Both the position numbers and the translations under genes were made by a program. The notes beneath the pieces are model-generated. The model searched no databases. It worked only from the letters and a program-made list of their open reading frames with translations, and had not been told where the DNA came from. Below are positions 41,640 through 55,472 of a DNA stretch of 64,000 bases, one piece after another; the stretch's first letter is position 1, and each line of letters begins with the position of its first letter. The DNA is taken from NCBI GenBank assembly GCA_027627225.1, contig CM051029.1, forward strand, positions 1,180,001 to 1,244,000. The letters run 5' to 3'. Origin of the DNA: Congeria kusceri. Its lineage: Eukaryota; Mollusca; Bivalvia; Myida; Dreissenidae.

Positions 41640-44300
41640 GATGCCCTGGTGGCCCTATAGCGCCCACCCGAGTATAAAGATCTGGGGTTTGTGGTTTCAG
41701 AGAAGAAGGGTGTTCACGCCAGTTTCCTAATTAAGTCTATATAAACCATGTGAAAGCCTGTGGCGTGGCCATTTGACCCCAGTGGCATAATTTGAACAAT
41801 CTTTGTAGAGGACCAATATACCATATTACATGCCTAATATTGAACCTCTGGGCTTTGCAGTACCAATGGAGATTATTTTCAAAGTCCTCTTACCATACAT
41901 GTTTATAGAAACCGAGAAACCCCGGATGCTTGACTTGTTTTAACCCCAGGGGCATAATTTAGGGTATGACCATGGCAAAATTTGAACGATCTGTGTTGAG
42001 GACCATTATAAAATGTCACATATAAAATACGAACTGACTTGGCCTTGTTGTTACAGAGGAGAATAATTTTAAGTTCCACCTGCTATATAAGTCTTTGGAA
42101 AATATGTGATCCTGGCCGAGGCTTCATTTTACCACAGGGGTTTAATTTGAACAATCTTTGTAGAGGAAAAGTATACAATGTTTCAGGCCAAATACAAAAT
42201 CATTGGGCCCTGCTGTTTCAGAGGAGAAGATTTATAAAGTCCACTTGACATAAAAGAAAACATGTGACATAGGGGCCTGGCTTCTTTTTACCCTAAGAAC
42301 AATCTTGGTATAGGACCCCTATAGGATGGTACATACCAAAATATATATTGGCCTTGCGGTTTCAGAGGACAAGCTTTTTAAAGTCAGTTTGCTATTGAAG
42401 TCTATATAAACCATGTGATCCCCGGGACGTGGTCACTTTTACCGCAGGGTAATATTTGAATAATCTTCGTAGAGAACCACTATACAATGTTACACATCCT
42501 CTGGACCTTGCGGTTTCAGAGGTGAAAATTGTTAATGCAATTTTGCTAGTTAAGTCTCTGTAAACCATGTGCCCGCCATGCCGTGGTCAGTTTTAAACCT
42601 ATGGGCATATGAACAACCTTTCAGAGAACCACTATACCATGATTCTTACAAATACTAAACCTCTAGGCTCTGCGGTTTTAGAGGATAAGATGTCAAGAGT
42701 AGTTTTGCTATTTAAGTCTTTATCAAACGTGTGACCCCCGAAGCGTGGCCAGTTTTGATCCCATGGGCATAATTTGAGCCACCTTTGTAAAGAACTACTA
42801 TACACTGTTTCAAGCCCAATATGAAACTTCTAGGCCTTGCTGTTTCAGAGGAGACGATTTTTAAACCCACTTGCTATAAAGCCTATTGAAATCATATGAC
42901 CACCAGGGCGTGGCCACTTTTTGCCCCAGGGGCATAATTTGAACAATCTTTGTAGCGGACCACTACATAATTCTTTACACCAAATACAAAACCTATGGGT
43001 CTTGTGGTTTCAGATGGGAAGATTTTTTAAATTAATTAACTATTTAATTCTTTATAAGACATGTGACCCCCGGGTCGTGGTCTCTTTTTACCCCAGGGGC
43101 ATAATTTAAACAATCTGTGTAGAGGACCACTATTACATACTAAATACAAAACCTCTTGTGTATTGAGGTTTCAGAGGGGAAGATTTTAAAATCGTTTTGC
43201 TATTTATGTCTATTTAAACCATATGACTCCAAGGAAGTAGCCACGTTTTACCCCAAGGGCATAATTGAACAATCTGTGTAGAGGACGCGTATACGTTGTT
43301 ACGTACCAAATACAAAATCTCTGGGCCTTGCGGTTTCAGACAAGAAGATTTTTAAGTTAATTTTGCTATTGAAGTCTAAATAAACCATGTGACCCTCAGG
43401 GCGTGGCCACTTTTACCCCTAGGGCATTATTTGAACAATCTTTGTACAGGACCACTATATGATGTTAGATACCAAAAACGAAACCTCTGGACCTTGCGGT
43501 TTCAGAGTAGAATATTTTTAAAGTCATTTTCCTATTTAAGTATATCTAAACCATGTGACCCCCGGGGCGTGGCCACTTTTACCCTAGGGGCATGATTTAA
43601 ACAATCTGTGTAGAGGACCACTATTACATTCTAAATACAAAACCTCTGGGCATCGAGGTTTCAGAGGCGAAGATTTTCAAAATCGTTTTGCTATTTATGT
43701 CTATTTAAACCATATGACTCCAAGGAAGTAGCCACGTTTTACCCCAAGGGTATAATTCAACAATCTGTGTAGAGGACGCGTATGCGCTGTTACATACCAA
43801 ATACCAAACCTCTGGGCATTGCGGTTTCAGAGAATAAGATTTTAAAAATCATTTGCAATTAAAACCTAAATGAACCATGTGACCCCCAGGGCGTGGCCAC
43901 TTGTTACCCCAAGGGCAGAATTTGAACAATCTCTGTTAAGGACCACTATATCATATTAGATATCAACAACGAAACATCTGGACTTTGCAGTTTCAGAGAA
44001 GAAGATTTTTACAGTCATTTTCCTTTTAAAGTCTTACTATATAAATGATGTGACCCCCGGGACGTGGTCACTTTTTACCCCATGGGCATAGTTTGAATAT
44101 TCTTAGAGGATTCTTATACGATGTTGCATACCAAATACGAAACGTCTGATATTTAAAGTCAATTTAATATTTGTGAGTGTAAACCATGTGACTCCCGGGC
44201 CGGTCAGTTTTGACCCCATGGGCATAATTTGAACAAACTTTGTAGATGACCACTAGAGGATGCAGCATACCAAATATGAGAGCTCTTAGCCATGCAGACT
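41640..44300 (+). repeat. Tandem array of about sixteen diverged ~165-bp units
   Basis: Each unit contains ACCATGTGACCCCCGGG, GCGTGGCCACTTTTACCCC, GGGCATAATTTGAACAATCT, TTGTAGAGGACCACTATAC, CAAATACAAAACCTCTGGG and TTGCGGTTTCAGAGGAGAAG followed by a T-rich part. Units start about every 160-170 bp, with sequence divergence and small indels between them. Short open frames here (LNNLCxGPL-like) are translations of the repeat. I recall similar dispersed units in bivalve genomes. Confidence 0.9.
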
Positions 44301-47300
44301 AGTATATGTTATAACTGCATAGTGCCAATGTGCAATATCTCATTAAGATACAACTATATTGCATTTAAACTTCTTATGTATAAAGATTCATATTCATTCA
44401 GAAAACATGTCTTGAGCCTTCTTCAATACATTTCAATACCAAAATCGTTTAATGTTTGAGAGTACCTTTGTCCGATTTTGTTGCGATATAACTTGTTTAT
44501 GCTTAACAGACGTGTATGTACTTGTATGCATTAGGCGTTTCCAATACGTGCTGTCAAAAATAGCATTAATATTACGTTTATGCAGGGTAACTTGAAAATT
44601 AAGGGTTTTAACAGCAATAGAAACAGCTGATATCATACCAGCCATAAAGCTATCAATAGAGGTTTATCAATAGCTCTAGTCATGTGCGTGAAACTGAAGA
44701 AGCAAACATGTTTACAACAATCAATACAGCCATGACCTAAATACGTCCAACCGATGATTATATTACATGTACATAACATTATTCTCGTCCTGATTGGGAA
44801 TTACTCCAATGCCATAAAATATACTACGCTTAATTACGCAGTTTAAATACTTTAAAAAACAGCAAATGATTCAGTAAATGTTCTATTATAAATGTGTTGT
44901 TTAAGCTACGTGTACGTTATCCTTAAATAACCTACTGCTACCTCTATTTGTCTTGAACCTATTAAAATCTGAATTTCGATTATAATGTTTAGCCGCGACG
45001 TTTGCATGCCTATTGTGAATGCTAGCATTCAGCTAACAAAACAAAACAGTATTTGAGCAAAAGCTGACACTGAATTGGATATTGAAATAATTAGTTTGTC
45101 ACTTGTATCGTTATTTTTATGATAACTTTTTTAGCATTGTATTTTAATAATAAATGTAAAATGTTATTGACTGCCAAGGTTGAAAAACACAACATGCACT
45201 AACTTTTTAGTACAATAAACTCTAATACATCTACTGACCAGTTCTTAATGACACATAGACACGTTGGAAATGAAAACACAGATATATGACAGGATGTCAT
45301 CCTAAGTAGTTTAGGAAACTGCCATGAGCCATCTTAGGCTTTTTGTGAATTTTCCATCCAATTGTGTCTTGTGATCAGGATACACATAAACAATGCAAAG
45401 CTGCAATGTACACGTAGGGCTCTTGGGTGAGACACAATTGTACAATAGTGTAACATCAAAGGTAGTGTACAACAATTGCAATAAAAGGAAGAATATGATA
45501 ACAAGGAGAATAATATCATAAATAGTCGTTTAACGAGGACGTTTGAACTCAAAATATATTTAACTGCATATCGATAACCTCTAACCCGGTATGGGTTAGT
45601 AATTTACGTACATGTACTCGTATGTAAATGTTATATTCTTCCTGTTTCAAAGTTGCACGTAAACTACACTTAAAATACAGACAAGTTTGCAAAACCTCAT
45701 TCACTGAAAACAAATCTAACTTTGTAGGGGTAATGATTGCGAAAGACCGGGCTTTCGCCAGGTATTGCTATACAATCAGGAAGTATTGACATATTTTGAG
45801 CGCAATCATTCACGTAAGCAATGTCAACGCCCGGCGTGTTCTGCACTATACCTTGACCTACTTAACTACAGGTTAACGTGGTGTTGAGTCTTACGATAGT
45901 TATCTGTAGACAATCTCATTAATATGAAACAACTGCGTAAACTGTGTGTATTATTATCCGCCCATTCTGGCTTATACAGAGGGAGGTAATAAACTTCATT
46001 TAATATAAAATACGTGCATGTTTATTCCCCTGGTTGCATTGAGCAATGGTTTCAAGGTATTGATTGAAATACTGATGATTCGAATGAAAATAGGTAAACA
46101 TTATTCTGTACACTTTATGTCATTAGTATGCAAACATCTCCGTTACATAATACATGGCATTTAAAATATATATTTAACGACGAATTCGAAACCAATCATT
46201 TTGAAACAGCCCATTATATTAGTTAACTTGCATTAGTTCATATGCAGACACAGTCGAGTTGTTTTAATTTGAAATATCTTCAATTCAGTTGGTCATATTT
46301 TAAATTTGTCAATATCCGTTAAAGTCTACGTCGCAAAGAATTCATGGATATGATGTAAAGTTCGTGAGATAAATTACGACTAATAACATATAACGTTACA
46401 TATGAATTTGTTTTTAATGTGTAGTCAATTGCTGTAGTGTAACATAAGCAAGTATATATAAACGAAACGTCATTAGGACATAGTGATACTCGAATCAAAT
46501 CAGGCTACTCTATGTCTTAACAGAACGAAATGTGCACATAGTGTATATAGTGCTCATAGTGATATAAAAAGATATCTTCAACAATATATATAATCAAACA
46601 CAAAGAACAAAAACCATCAAACTGTAATCTGAACCTATTATGAAAAGACCTAGGATATGTTCAATGTATTACACTTCGGTGAAATTAAAACTCAGTGTTG
46701 TATTCCAATTTACATATTGCACAAGAGATTTACTAACCATACAGTGAAGAGCATACATTGTCTAATAATGAACTTGAAATTGTTCATATTGGTGCAATAG
46801 GCCCAATGGAAAACATCGAACAACTGTTAAGCTGATAGCATATGAGAAACAAAAAGGCAATGCAATTGTGCCTAAGCGTGCAGGTGAATAATGGTATTTG
46901 AAATACGTTCATGCTTTGCAAAGATATTCATCGGGCAGTGCAGGGCTTTTGTGCTTTTGGAATTCAATCCATGTTTTGAGCGTGACAGTAAATGCATTGA
47001 AAAGAAAAAGAAGCCTAGAACAGGGTAAGAAGACGACAGCATACTTTGTTAAATATTAAACCATGAGCATTATAAGATGAGTTCACTATAAATATATTGT
47101 GTATTCCAAACCAAGGAATAAAACATGCAGTCGAAACAAACCAACAACACTACCTTAACACTATAAACCAAGACTTCAATGAAGTATATACAGATGCAAC
47201 TTAAAATTGCAAATATAAACAAAGTTCATTAAGTAATTTTATGGAGGAAACTGAGTTTGTCCCTTGTTGAACGTTATACAGGAAAAACGAAAACATTGTA

Positions 47301-47880
47301 AGACGATATCATGCATTAAGTAAAACATAACAAAACACACGCGTTACTAATGTTAATGGACTTGGATAGAACCCTCGATACATTGCAATATGATTTCATT
47401 GAACATACATAATTAAATTTATGTCAGTGTTGACCCTGAGTTTCATACCGTTATTAAAACAAAAACGGCAGTTAAATTAAGCTTTGCCATTTTTACCCTT
47501 CCGCGGAATAAGTAAATACAAATGGATTAAATAACAATAATTGCAAAACCATGTATACCATATATCTTTGCTGTTCTGAATTGATATTTATAGTATTTTT
47601 CTTTATTACGCAAAATAGTTACAAACAATGATACCATGTACCAATCTTATGCACTAAATAATAAACTGTTGAGTCGACGGATTGCTTAATTATATTAGTT
47701 ATGAAAAAGGAAGCACAAGTCTTTAGGGACAGGTATAGAGGAAAACAGTATTATATTCGTATTTATAGTGGGATTGATATACAGATATGCAGTAATTGCC
47801 TGAAAAGGAGCAGTTAAAGCCATGATATATACACGGAAAAAAACTACAGTGTATAGACTGAAGCGCGTATATGCATAATG
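44300..47880. other. Stretch without a supported gene
   Basis: AT-rich sequence after the 165-bp array. No domain, splice-bounded exon or RNA gene recognised. A small hairpin (CGAAAG...CTTTCG) lies near 45742. Confidence 0.4.
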
Positions 47881-47919
47881 TATGGATGACGGTAGGTATA
47901 TGGGTGAATATATGCGTGG

Positions 47920-48530
47920 TTGAGTGATTGGTTGAGTGAGTGATTAAGCGGTCGAGTGGTTTAGTGGTTGAGTTGTTGAGTGAGTGGTTAAGTGGTCGAG
48001 TAATTAAGTGGTTGAATGGCTGACTGAGAGGTTCAGTGGCTGAGTGGTTAAGTGGTTGGTGATTGAGTGAGTGGTTAAGAGGTCGAGTGGTAAAGTGGTT
48101 GAGTAATTGAGTGAGTGATTGAGTGAATGGATTAGTGAGTGGTTGAGTGGATGAGTGGTTGAGTGCTTGAGTGGTTCAGTGGTTAAGTGGTTGACTGAGT
48201 GGTTGAGTGATTGAGTGTTAGAGTGGTTGAGTGATTGACTGACTGGTTGAGTGGTTGATGGTTGAGTGGTTGAGTGAGTGAGTAGTTGATGGTTGAGTGG
48301 TTGAGTGGTTGAGTGGTATAGTGGTTGAGTGGTATAGTGCTTGAGTGGTATAGTGCTTGAGTTAGTGGTTAAGTGGTCGAGTGGTTAAGTGGTCGAGTGG
48401 TTAAGTGGTTAAGTGGTCGAGTGGTTAATTAGTTGAGTGAGTGAGTGAGTGAGTGAGTGAGAGATTGAGTGAGAGATTGAGTGAGTGAGTGAGTGAGTGA
48501 GTGAGTGAGTGAGTGAGTGAGTGAGTGAGT
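47920..48530 (+). repeat. GAGTGGTT-type minisatellite ending in a GAGT run
   Basis: Roughly 600 bp of 8-10-bp units of the form GAGTGGTTGA/AGTGGTC, with order and spacing varying. The last ~100 bp become nearly pure GTGA tetranucleotides. The minus-strand SLTHSLTH frames are artefacts. Confidence 0.95.
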
Positions 48531-48539
48531 AGGACTTTA

Positions 48540-51460
48540 AAAGAACTTGCAAAACCTTGCGACCGGGAGAAAAACGAAAGTGCGACATAAGAATCACACC
48601 TTTTTTCTCTCAATTTTTAATATAAGAAAAGTGGGAAGGAAGCGTTTGGTTATTATTTTCATTTGGCAAATTGCGCCAATTTATGATACCGCCAAATCAA
48701 AACACATTTAAAAACATCAACACATTGCACCGAAGATATTTTTGCATCGTACAGTAAACAAGAAACGTAATGTTTCTACACTTTACAACCCGTATGAAGG
48801 ATTTCCCGAAGGATTTTTGAAGGTATGTCGGCATCCCTGACACACATCCCCCCCCCCGCGAGCGAAAAAATATCAGCTGGACACCCCCCCCCTCCGTTTG
48901 ACTCCGTTGTTTTCGCCTTTAAATTATCTTATGACAGCTAGTTGTTTCAAAGAAAATTATATTTCATTATTTTTGGGGGGCTGCGAAAAAAAACAACAAC
49001 ATCTATACAATACACATCTTTCTATACATGCGAATAATAAAAGCCGAAAACATCAACGTTGCTACTAAATACTTGAAAACGCGGCTCTTAATCGACATAA
49101 AAAATACGTTCATGTGTCTCCAAGTACAAAACGTGTTTTTCACCATAAAAGCGGTCGAACATTATGTCGCCATGTGCAGGTCATGAAAAACGTGCGTGTA
49201 CTGGTCACGCGTTCAATTGCATTGTGTTTATATGAACAAAATGACGTTCGACGACGTCAAATTATATTTAAAAATGAGGCAAGGTATTACATTATTCGTA
49301 TTAATATTTCTGATTGTCCGTTTGTGAGATGGCGTAGTGAATTAACCGGATCAAATTTTTTATGATATATATAATATTGAAGTTTAAAAATGCCTGTCGC
49401 TTTTCCTGGCAAGCGTAAGTATGTGTTCAATTGTAACAATACCATGAAATTTGGGGCAAAACTCCACGGTAGTGTTTTATTAATATGCAAGGACTAATTA
49501 GTGAATTAAGCTTACACTATATTATAAATTATACAGCTTGAATGAAGACAATACTACATGTGGTCGTCGACAGTCGTTGCAACTACACAATTGGTAATTG
49601 TAAGATTTCAGATAAGTACAAAATGATAGTGCTAGGGAATGCATTACAACTTATTAAACAGTTTTCACGTCTGTTCATCTTTAAACAAAACATCATACGA
49701 ACGTCATTTAACCATTCGTACTCGAAGTGACATCCGTCGATGTCATTAAATGCCAGAGATATGGAGAAAGTAATACACAAATTGGAAAGTCATGCTTAAT
49801 GTTTACAATACTACTGAACAGTTTCTTAACACCTCGACATGTATGGTATTGTGACTATCATAACCGTACCTCGACGGGCTACGTTTAAAACAGAGAGAGA
49901 GAGAAGAGAGTTTGAATATTTTCATGAGCACGGGGACATGCCTTTTCTTAGCATAAAAACCGGCGTACGTTTTCATTTTATGACATACCAAAGACGACAA
50001 GAACGCAACATGATTGAATTTAAGTATAGACAATACCAAATACAATGGTTTTACTTAAATATTTATCAAGCGATATCCAAATGCAATGACAAGATAAACT
50101 TACCGATTTATGTGCTTATCATCGACATGATTGTGTGGACACAATTTCTATTTCTTGCGGGTGGCTGTTCCCTGAGTATTACTTGTTGTTCATTAATGAA
50201 AGTGACTATAATGTTAAACTAGTTTTACACATATATATGTGTTTATATTTGTATTTGCTCTAATCATTGCAACATCATGTGAATCAGTCATAGGTAACAC
50301 AACTACAATAGTAATTACCGGTTTAAGTAGAACATATCAGTAGACTTCAGTGGATGTCACAAGCATGTTGCTGAGGAAGACGCATCCATACTGTTAACAA
50401 AGTCACTTAAAAATAGATCAATTATTATACGCGACCAACATTCGCTTCATAAAACATTCAGACATTTGAAACAATGGTAATAGCGATAGCCCAAGTCCAA
50501 GATATGTATAGTAACCGTCACCTAAAGTATTAATTATGAAGGAGCTTCCGGAGTTCCTGTAATAGCAATACACTGTTAACATTATGTTGTGTCTTAGTAT
50601 GAGATAATTACTATTTAACTATTTTTTTTTAATTGTTGGCAAATTGTGATGGTAAAAGGACATTCAGAGCGAAGTTTAAAACAAAATTACCTCGTAGTAA
50701 TCACGTGTATGTGAATGGTTCATCTTAACGTTATGAATATATGTTAATATTTGCCATATCGCATGGTGTTTACTTCTTTTAGACGCGATTACATGTTAAT
50801 TCAAGTCCGCATTAACAAAAAGTTGTATTTGGGAATTTAAGCACTACAAAAGTGTGCCACAGAAGAGCGAAAACTGTTGCTTATCGGCAAAACTATTTTA
50901 TCGCTAAACAATTTCATAAAAATGTTTATGTGTAGATTTGCTTAAAAATATGTTTGTGATGTCTTTCAACGGAAAGGTACACCTTGTGCGTAATGAGCAT
51001 TTCTTACAACCGGAGATCGGTTACTTATGTGTTTATCTCATATATTTTTCATCTTAATACAGTTTCTGAAGGGCTGCATGCTTCGTTATCATAATCTTCA
51101 TCAAGATGACACATATATATTTGAATATGTCTCCAATATGGCCAAAAACAACATTTTGCCCGTTGGTGCCTTATCCGTTTTGTCATTCCTAACAATTTCC
51201 GTAAATCCATCAAACAACCCGTATTGTACGGAGCAGTGCTAGACCATGAAGCCCAGCATGATATGAAAAGCTCACCTTACCTATATAGTGACTATCTAAC
51301 TAGCTGATTACTTATACATATCACATAATATGCATGTTCAATAAACTGTAAAATTCAGTTGTAATTTCCTTTGTCTGTGAGACATGCCTACATTTCCATT
51401 TAAATAACAATCATACATATTGTTAATATGATTCTTATTTAAATACCGGTTATGATGAAA
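48540..51460. other. Stretch without a supported gene
   Basis: Contains poly-C runs near 48850 and 48885. A 127-codon + strand frame at 49839-50222 has no recognisable domain. I see no convincing exon. Confidence 0.35.
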
Positions 51461-51469
51461 ATTGAGGCA

Positions 51470-51630
51470 TGTCGTGCAAAAAACGGACTTAATGCATGTG
51501 CGTAAAGAGCCGTCCCGGATTATCCTGTGCAGTCCGCACAGGCTAATCCGGGGCGACGCTGTTCGAATGAATGGTATTTTCTGTTTCAATGAAGTCTTTT
51601 CTAAACATAAATCCACTGTGGACGGAAAGC
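51470..51630. repeat. Hairpin-bearing dispersed element
   Basis: The core at 51515-51551 is a near-perfect stem: CCGGATTA, one mismatch, CCTGTGC, loop AGTCC, GCACAGG, one mismatch, TAATCCGG. It is flanked by GCATGTGCGTAAAG and a GGCGAC end. I recall this hairpin core from highly repeated elements in Dreissena-type genomes; unverified. Confidence 0.7.
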
Positions 51631-51639
51631 ACATTCTAC

Positions 51640-52905
51640 CACAGTTTACCAGTCAAGCACATACACGAATGAATGATATTATACCAGAATGCCTCTGCAC
51701 AGTTCAGATTATACACTTCTAAAAATGTCTCAAAACAATAAGCATTGCAAAACACATTCATTCATTACTAGTGTGATGCAGTTTAGATCTAGGAATCAAT
51801 AACTAACTGAATCAGCAGCTTTAAAAGTGGTATATCAATCATTGAAACTTGCATAACAATTATAAATCAGTTTCACTGGCATCAACTACTTTACACTATC
51901 ACCACTCCACTCGTATGTATTTCCAAAGATAATTAATTCTAAATAAGCCAACATGTCGTAGGAAAAACGTGTTTGAACATGCTTGATACAATTGGTCAAC
52001 ATGTTAAATTGTTATTTTCTTATTGTCACAAAACTTTTAAAACAGTATCATTGAGTTAATCGATTCCTTAACAACGACCCGAGTATCCGAAATACATGCA
52101 ATCAAGTAAATTGAAGTACTTCATTTGCAGATGGGTCAAACTTGATTATAGAACATGCCTTCGCCATGTTGAATTAGCCGGTATTTATCATCAAACATTT
52201 AGGGGATGCATTGCCGTTACTATAAAGTAGGTAAATGTCATGGTGGTTATTTCAGCAAAAGATGACTGGTGTGTATGTATAAACACCCGATTTGCACCAT
52301 ATTATGGGATGAAGGGCATAAAGTAACTGCTTGTGAGCTATGATACAATATACGGTTCGTTGGAGGTTGATATACCACTTATGTTTGAAGCTTTACTTAA
52401 CAAGGTGCAGCCAATGCAACATACATGGCGTTCAGACCGGTAGTGGAGCCAATAGTTTATTATTTCCTTGATGTACATTATTTGCATAAAAAGCCATTTA
52501 ATCTTGGATCTGTACGTGTTTCTCTCTCTTTTTGGTTGTTGTTGCTCGTTCCTGTGCTGGTGTGTTGTTTTTTTTTCATTTCTTTTTTATATCTGAAATA
52601 GAAGTTTTTGATTCAAGTAAAACCTTTACAAAGAGATAAACACATTTAATGAAATCAAATTCTCAATTGATATCAAATAACACGACAAATCATTTTGTAA
52701 TGTTTGCACATGTGTAAAGGTTAATAGTCCCGCCTAATACAGATGCGTTTTAGTGACATGTAACGTACTAACTTTATAAATAGAGTAACATAACACTCAA
52801 TATTTTAAGTCATTCTGTGTATTGCTTAAATACTTGCTATAACATATAGCTTGTGCATTTACGTGGATATACACATGTTCAGGTGGTTTTGGAGTAAATA
52901 CGTAT
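51640..52905. other. Stretch without a supported gene
   Basis: AT-rich, no exon, domain or structured repeat recognised. Confidence 0.4.
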
Positions 52906-52918
52906 GTGCTGATAAAAA

Positions 52919-52978
52919 CGATCAAAGCTAGTAGGATCGGTTTGCATTTGAGCAAAGCTAGTAGGATCGGTTTGCATT
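52919..52978 (+). repeat. Direct 30-bp duplication
   Basis: Two adjacent copies of a 30-bp unit (AAAGCTAGTAGGATCGGTTT and ten more bases), immediately upstream of the 36-bp repeat. Confidence 0.8.
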
Positions 52979-53030
52979 TGTTTTTGTTTATTTTTTTTTT
53001 AAAGGCTAAGGTTCCACGTCTTTACTTAAA

Positions 53031-53178
53031 AGGCAGTGAGCTGACAAAATCGACCCCATACCAACACATCAGTGAGCTGGCAACATCGACCCGATACCAA
53101 CAATGCAGTGAGCTGGTAACATTGACCCCATACCAACAATGCAGTGAGCTGGCAAAATCGACCCCATACCAACAGTAT
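53031..53178 (+). repeat. Four copies of a 36-bp unit (12 codons)
   Basis: Units of the form CAGTGAGCTGGCAAAATCGA followed by CCCCATACCAACAATG. Because the unit is 36 bp, all four copies stay in one frame and read SELTKSTPYQHI, SELATSTRYQQC, SELVTLTPYQQC and SELAKSTPYQQY. The surrounding frame (52906-53181) has no other support as a gene. Confidence 0.85.
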
Positions 53179-54586
53179 TGATATTAAAGATAATAGGTTT
53201 CCTGGAAACAATTAGATTAATATGTCAACTAGTTGGTATTGTCGCCACAATGACACAACTTATAAACGCCCTTGCATTAGAACATACGAGTTGTCTTCGA
53301 ATACTTCTACGCTTTTGTTGACAATATTCCATTATGAATGCCACTATATACCGATTTTATTTATCATTGACATATAATTTGTTGTCATAAGTCTAACCTC
53401 GGAATATGTTTGGTTCCTTTTGTTAACACTCCATCAACAATATTTGGGGCCAATTATTACAGCCGTGTAAGTGGCAGGTTGTAACACACTGGGGAATTGT
53501 AAATGTGATACAGATATAACTGGATCGGGTTTAAGATATCACGTATATGTTGTAGCTATTGCATGCATCCAGACTGATGTGCTAGTCCTAATCGAGCCAT
53601 TGAATCGAGTACTTTGAAGAAATATAAACTTTAAATAAGGGACCAGATGCGTTTGCAAATACATATTTTGGGCAGATATTGCTCAGGCGAGCTAAGAAGA
53701 AGATAAGGTTAAGTCTGACGTTAAATAAACAATGTATATCTGCCGAATTTACGGTTTCGTTTGTTTGGTGATGTAATTTGTATAAAATGTGACTTAGGAT
53801 ATATTGAGACATGGGATACAACTTGTTTGTCAGTACACTTCAATTCAAAATGCAATAATTTTTTCGAAGTGATAATTTTAAGAAGACACTGGGCCTTTAA
53901 TACATAAAGTTGATGCAATCTTACTGAAGACACTCACAAGGTAATATATTCACATTAAACTAAATAGTTAAACACATAAATTACGCATCATGAGCAAAAG
54001 AAGTACTCGTATACATATTTCCATAAAATAAATGGTAAATGAATAGTTTAAAGTTCAGATAAGTTTTAACATTTGCAAATTATCAAACTAGCCGAAGTTT
54101 AGCTAGCCGAATGTTCATGGTGAAAAGTTGGATTTAGTCCGAGTAACAATAATATTCGGAAGTTACTGTTGTGTCTGACAACATTTAACTGACACTCATC
54201 TGTTTCCATGCTGTTTCGTAGATTTCCGTCGCTGTATTCGGGTTTGTATTGCAAAGTTGCAATTATGCTACTCTGGTTTACTTCCAACAAATTGTAATTA
54301 AATTGAATACATACTCTATTCTATAGCTGTTTAATTTAAATTGCGCTCCTCAAGGCGGTGACCAAAGTTTTATTTGTGTGCGTTTTGTGTTTGTTATGTG
54401 TTTGTGTATTGTGGTGTGTTGTTTTTGGAAATTGGTCACTTGCCTTAAATAAAGGACACCGTGCTGCCAATAAGAGTTCTCTCTGCGGACACAGCTGAAG
54501 TTTCACTGTGTTTATATTTGTTAACATTGTGTACATTAGATAAGATAATATTAAGTCGATATCTACACATATATTTTTCACAATAG

Positions 54587-54645
54587 CACACTGCTAGAGT
54601 GTTTGCCTACAGTTCAGAGGTCATCGTGTTCATATCAGTATTTCA
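54587..54645 (+). mobile_element. tRNA-like head of a SINE
   Basis: CTGCTAGAGTGTTTGCCTAC resembles a box A with D-arm, and AGAGGTCATCGTGTTCATATC resembles a diverged box B (GGTTCGAATC in true tRNAs). Spacing fits a tRNA-derived promoter. Box B is too diverged for a functional tRNA. A second box-A-like piece (GCTCTGTCGGTAGAGC) occurs near 54855. Confidence 0.35.
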
Positions 54646-55472
54646 AGCGATTTTTTACTATGCAATATTACGAAAATACCTTTCCAGCTGTTATTGCTGT
54701 CTACCCTTTTTTAGTTAAGATATTTGCGTGTGTAATTTTTAATGTGTTTTGTCTTGGGCATATTTCGTCTCTTTCTGTATTTTTATTAGTTCATATCATA
54801 CAAATTACATGTGCAAACAAATAAAACAGGGGCGTATATGATTAAGATATGCTGGCTCTGTCGGTAGAGCTGCCATGGCTAACAGTTCCTGTGGTGCTTA
54901 CTGTCGTATGTGTCATTGATAAAAATGAGCTTGTTAAAATAAAAAATAAAAATCACAGAGATAAAGGAACCCGAAACAACACGATTTGTAAGATACTGTC
55001 CTCATATCTCAACCATTCTACAATTTTACGTAGACAGTAATAAACTAAAAAAAGTAAAACTCACCTTTAATACATAGAACTGATTCCAAGACAGACAATA
55101 CGATAACCGCTTAATTGTTGAGTCCGAATTTGGAAACTGACTTTGTATGTGACTTTAAATTAGGACGTGAGTCTCTTGCGTACGTCGTGATGACTTTGAT
55201 ATATAGACCAACTTATAAAAGCAGTGATAGTCAGATAAGTTATAACTATAGTGTTTCGAACCGTTCGACAGGCACGACCAAAATATGGAACAAGAGTTTG
55301 TCCATTATAATAAGTTTGTGCATGCCTGGTAAGACAATTACATTAAATCGTGTCATTGTTATAATATGATATTAATCATTAACAAGTTCAATGATTTTTC
55401 AAATGGCATACGCATGCCACGTGCTTAAATTTGTTTGAATGTTAAATACAATGTTTAATATAATATTTATAG

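Noticed and set aside
42039..43600. Short + strand frames with LNNLC motifs
   Set aside because: They recur because each 165-bp repeat unit is read in the same frame. They are not a gene family.
48409..48613. SLTHSLTH minus-strand frames
   Set aside because: Produced by the GAGT repeat.
49839..50222. A 127-codon + strand frame
   Set aside because: No recognisable domain, signal peptide or splice context; a chance frame is as likely.
54849..54915. Possible tRNA gene (GCTCTGTCGGTAGAGC D-arm)
   Set aside because: No T-arm GTTCGA sequence or acceptor-stem pairing follows at the right distance.
55115..55369. An 84-codon frame with a GTAAGA donor before lectin copy E
   Set aside because: It does not contain the missing first lectin cysteines and has no match to copy F exon 1.
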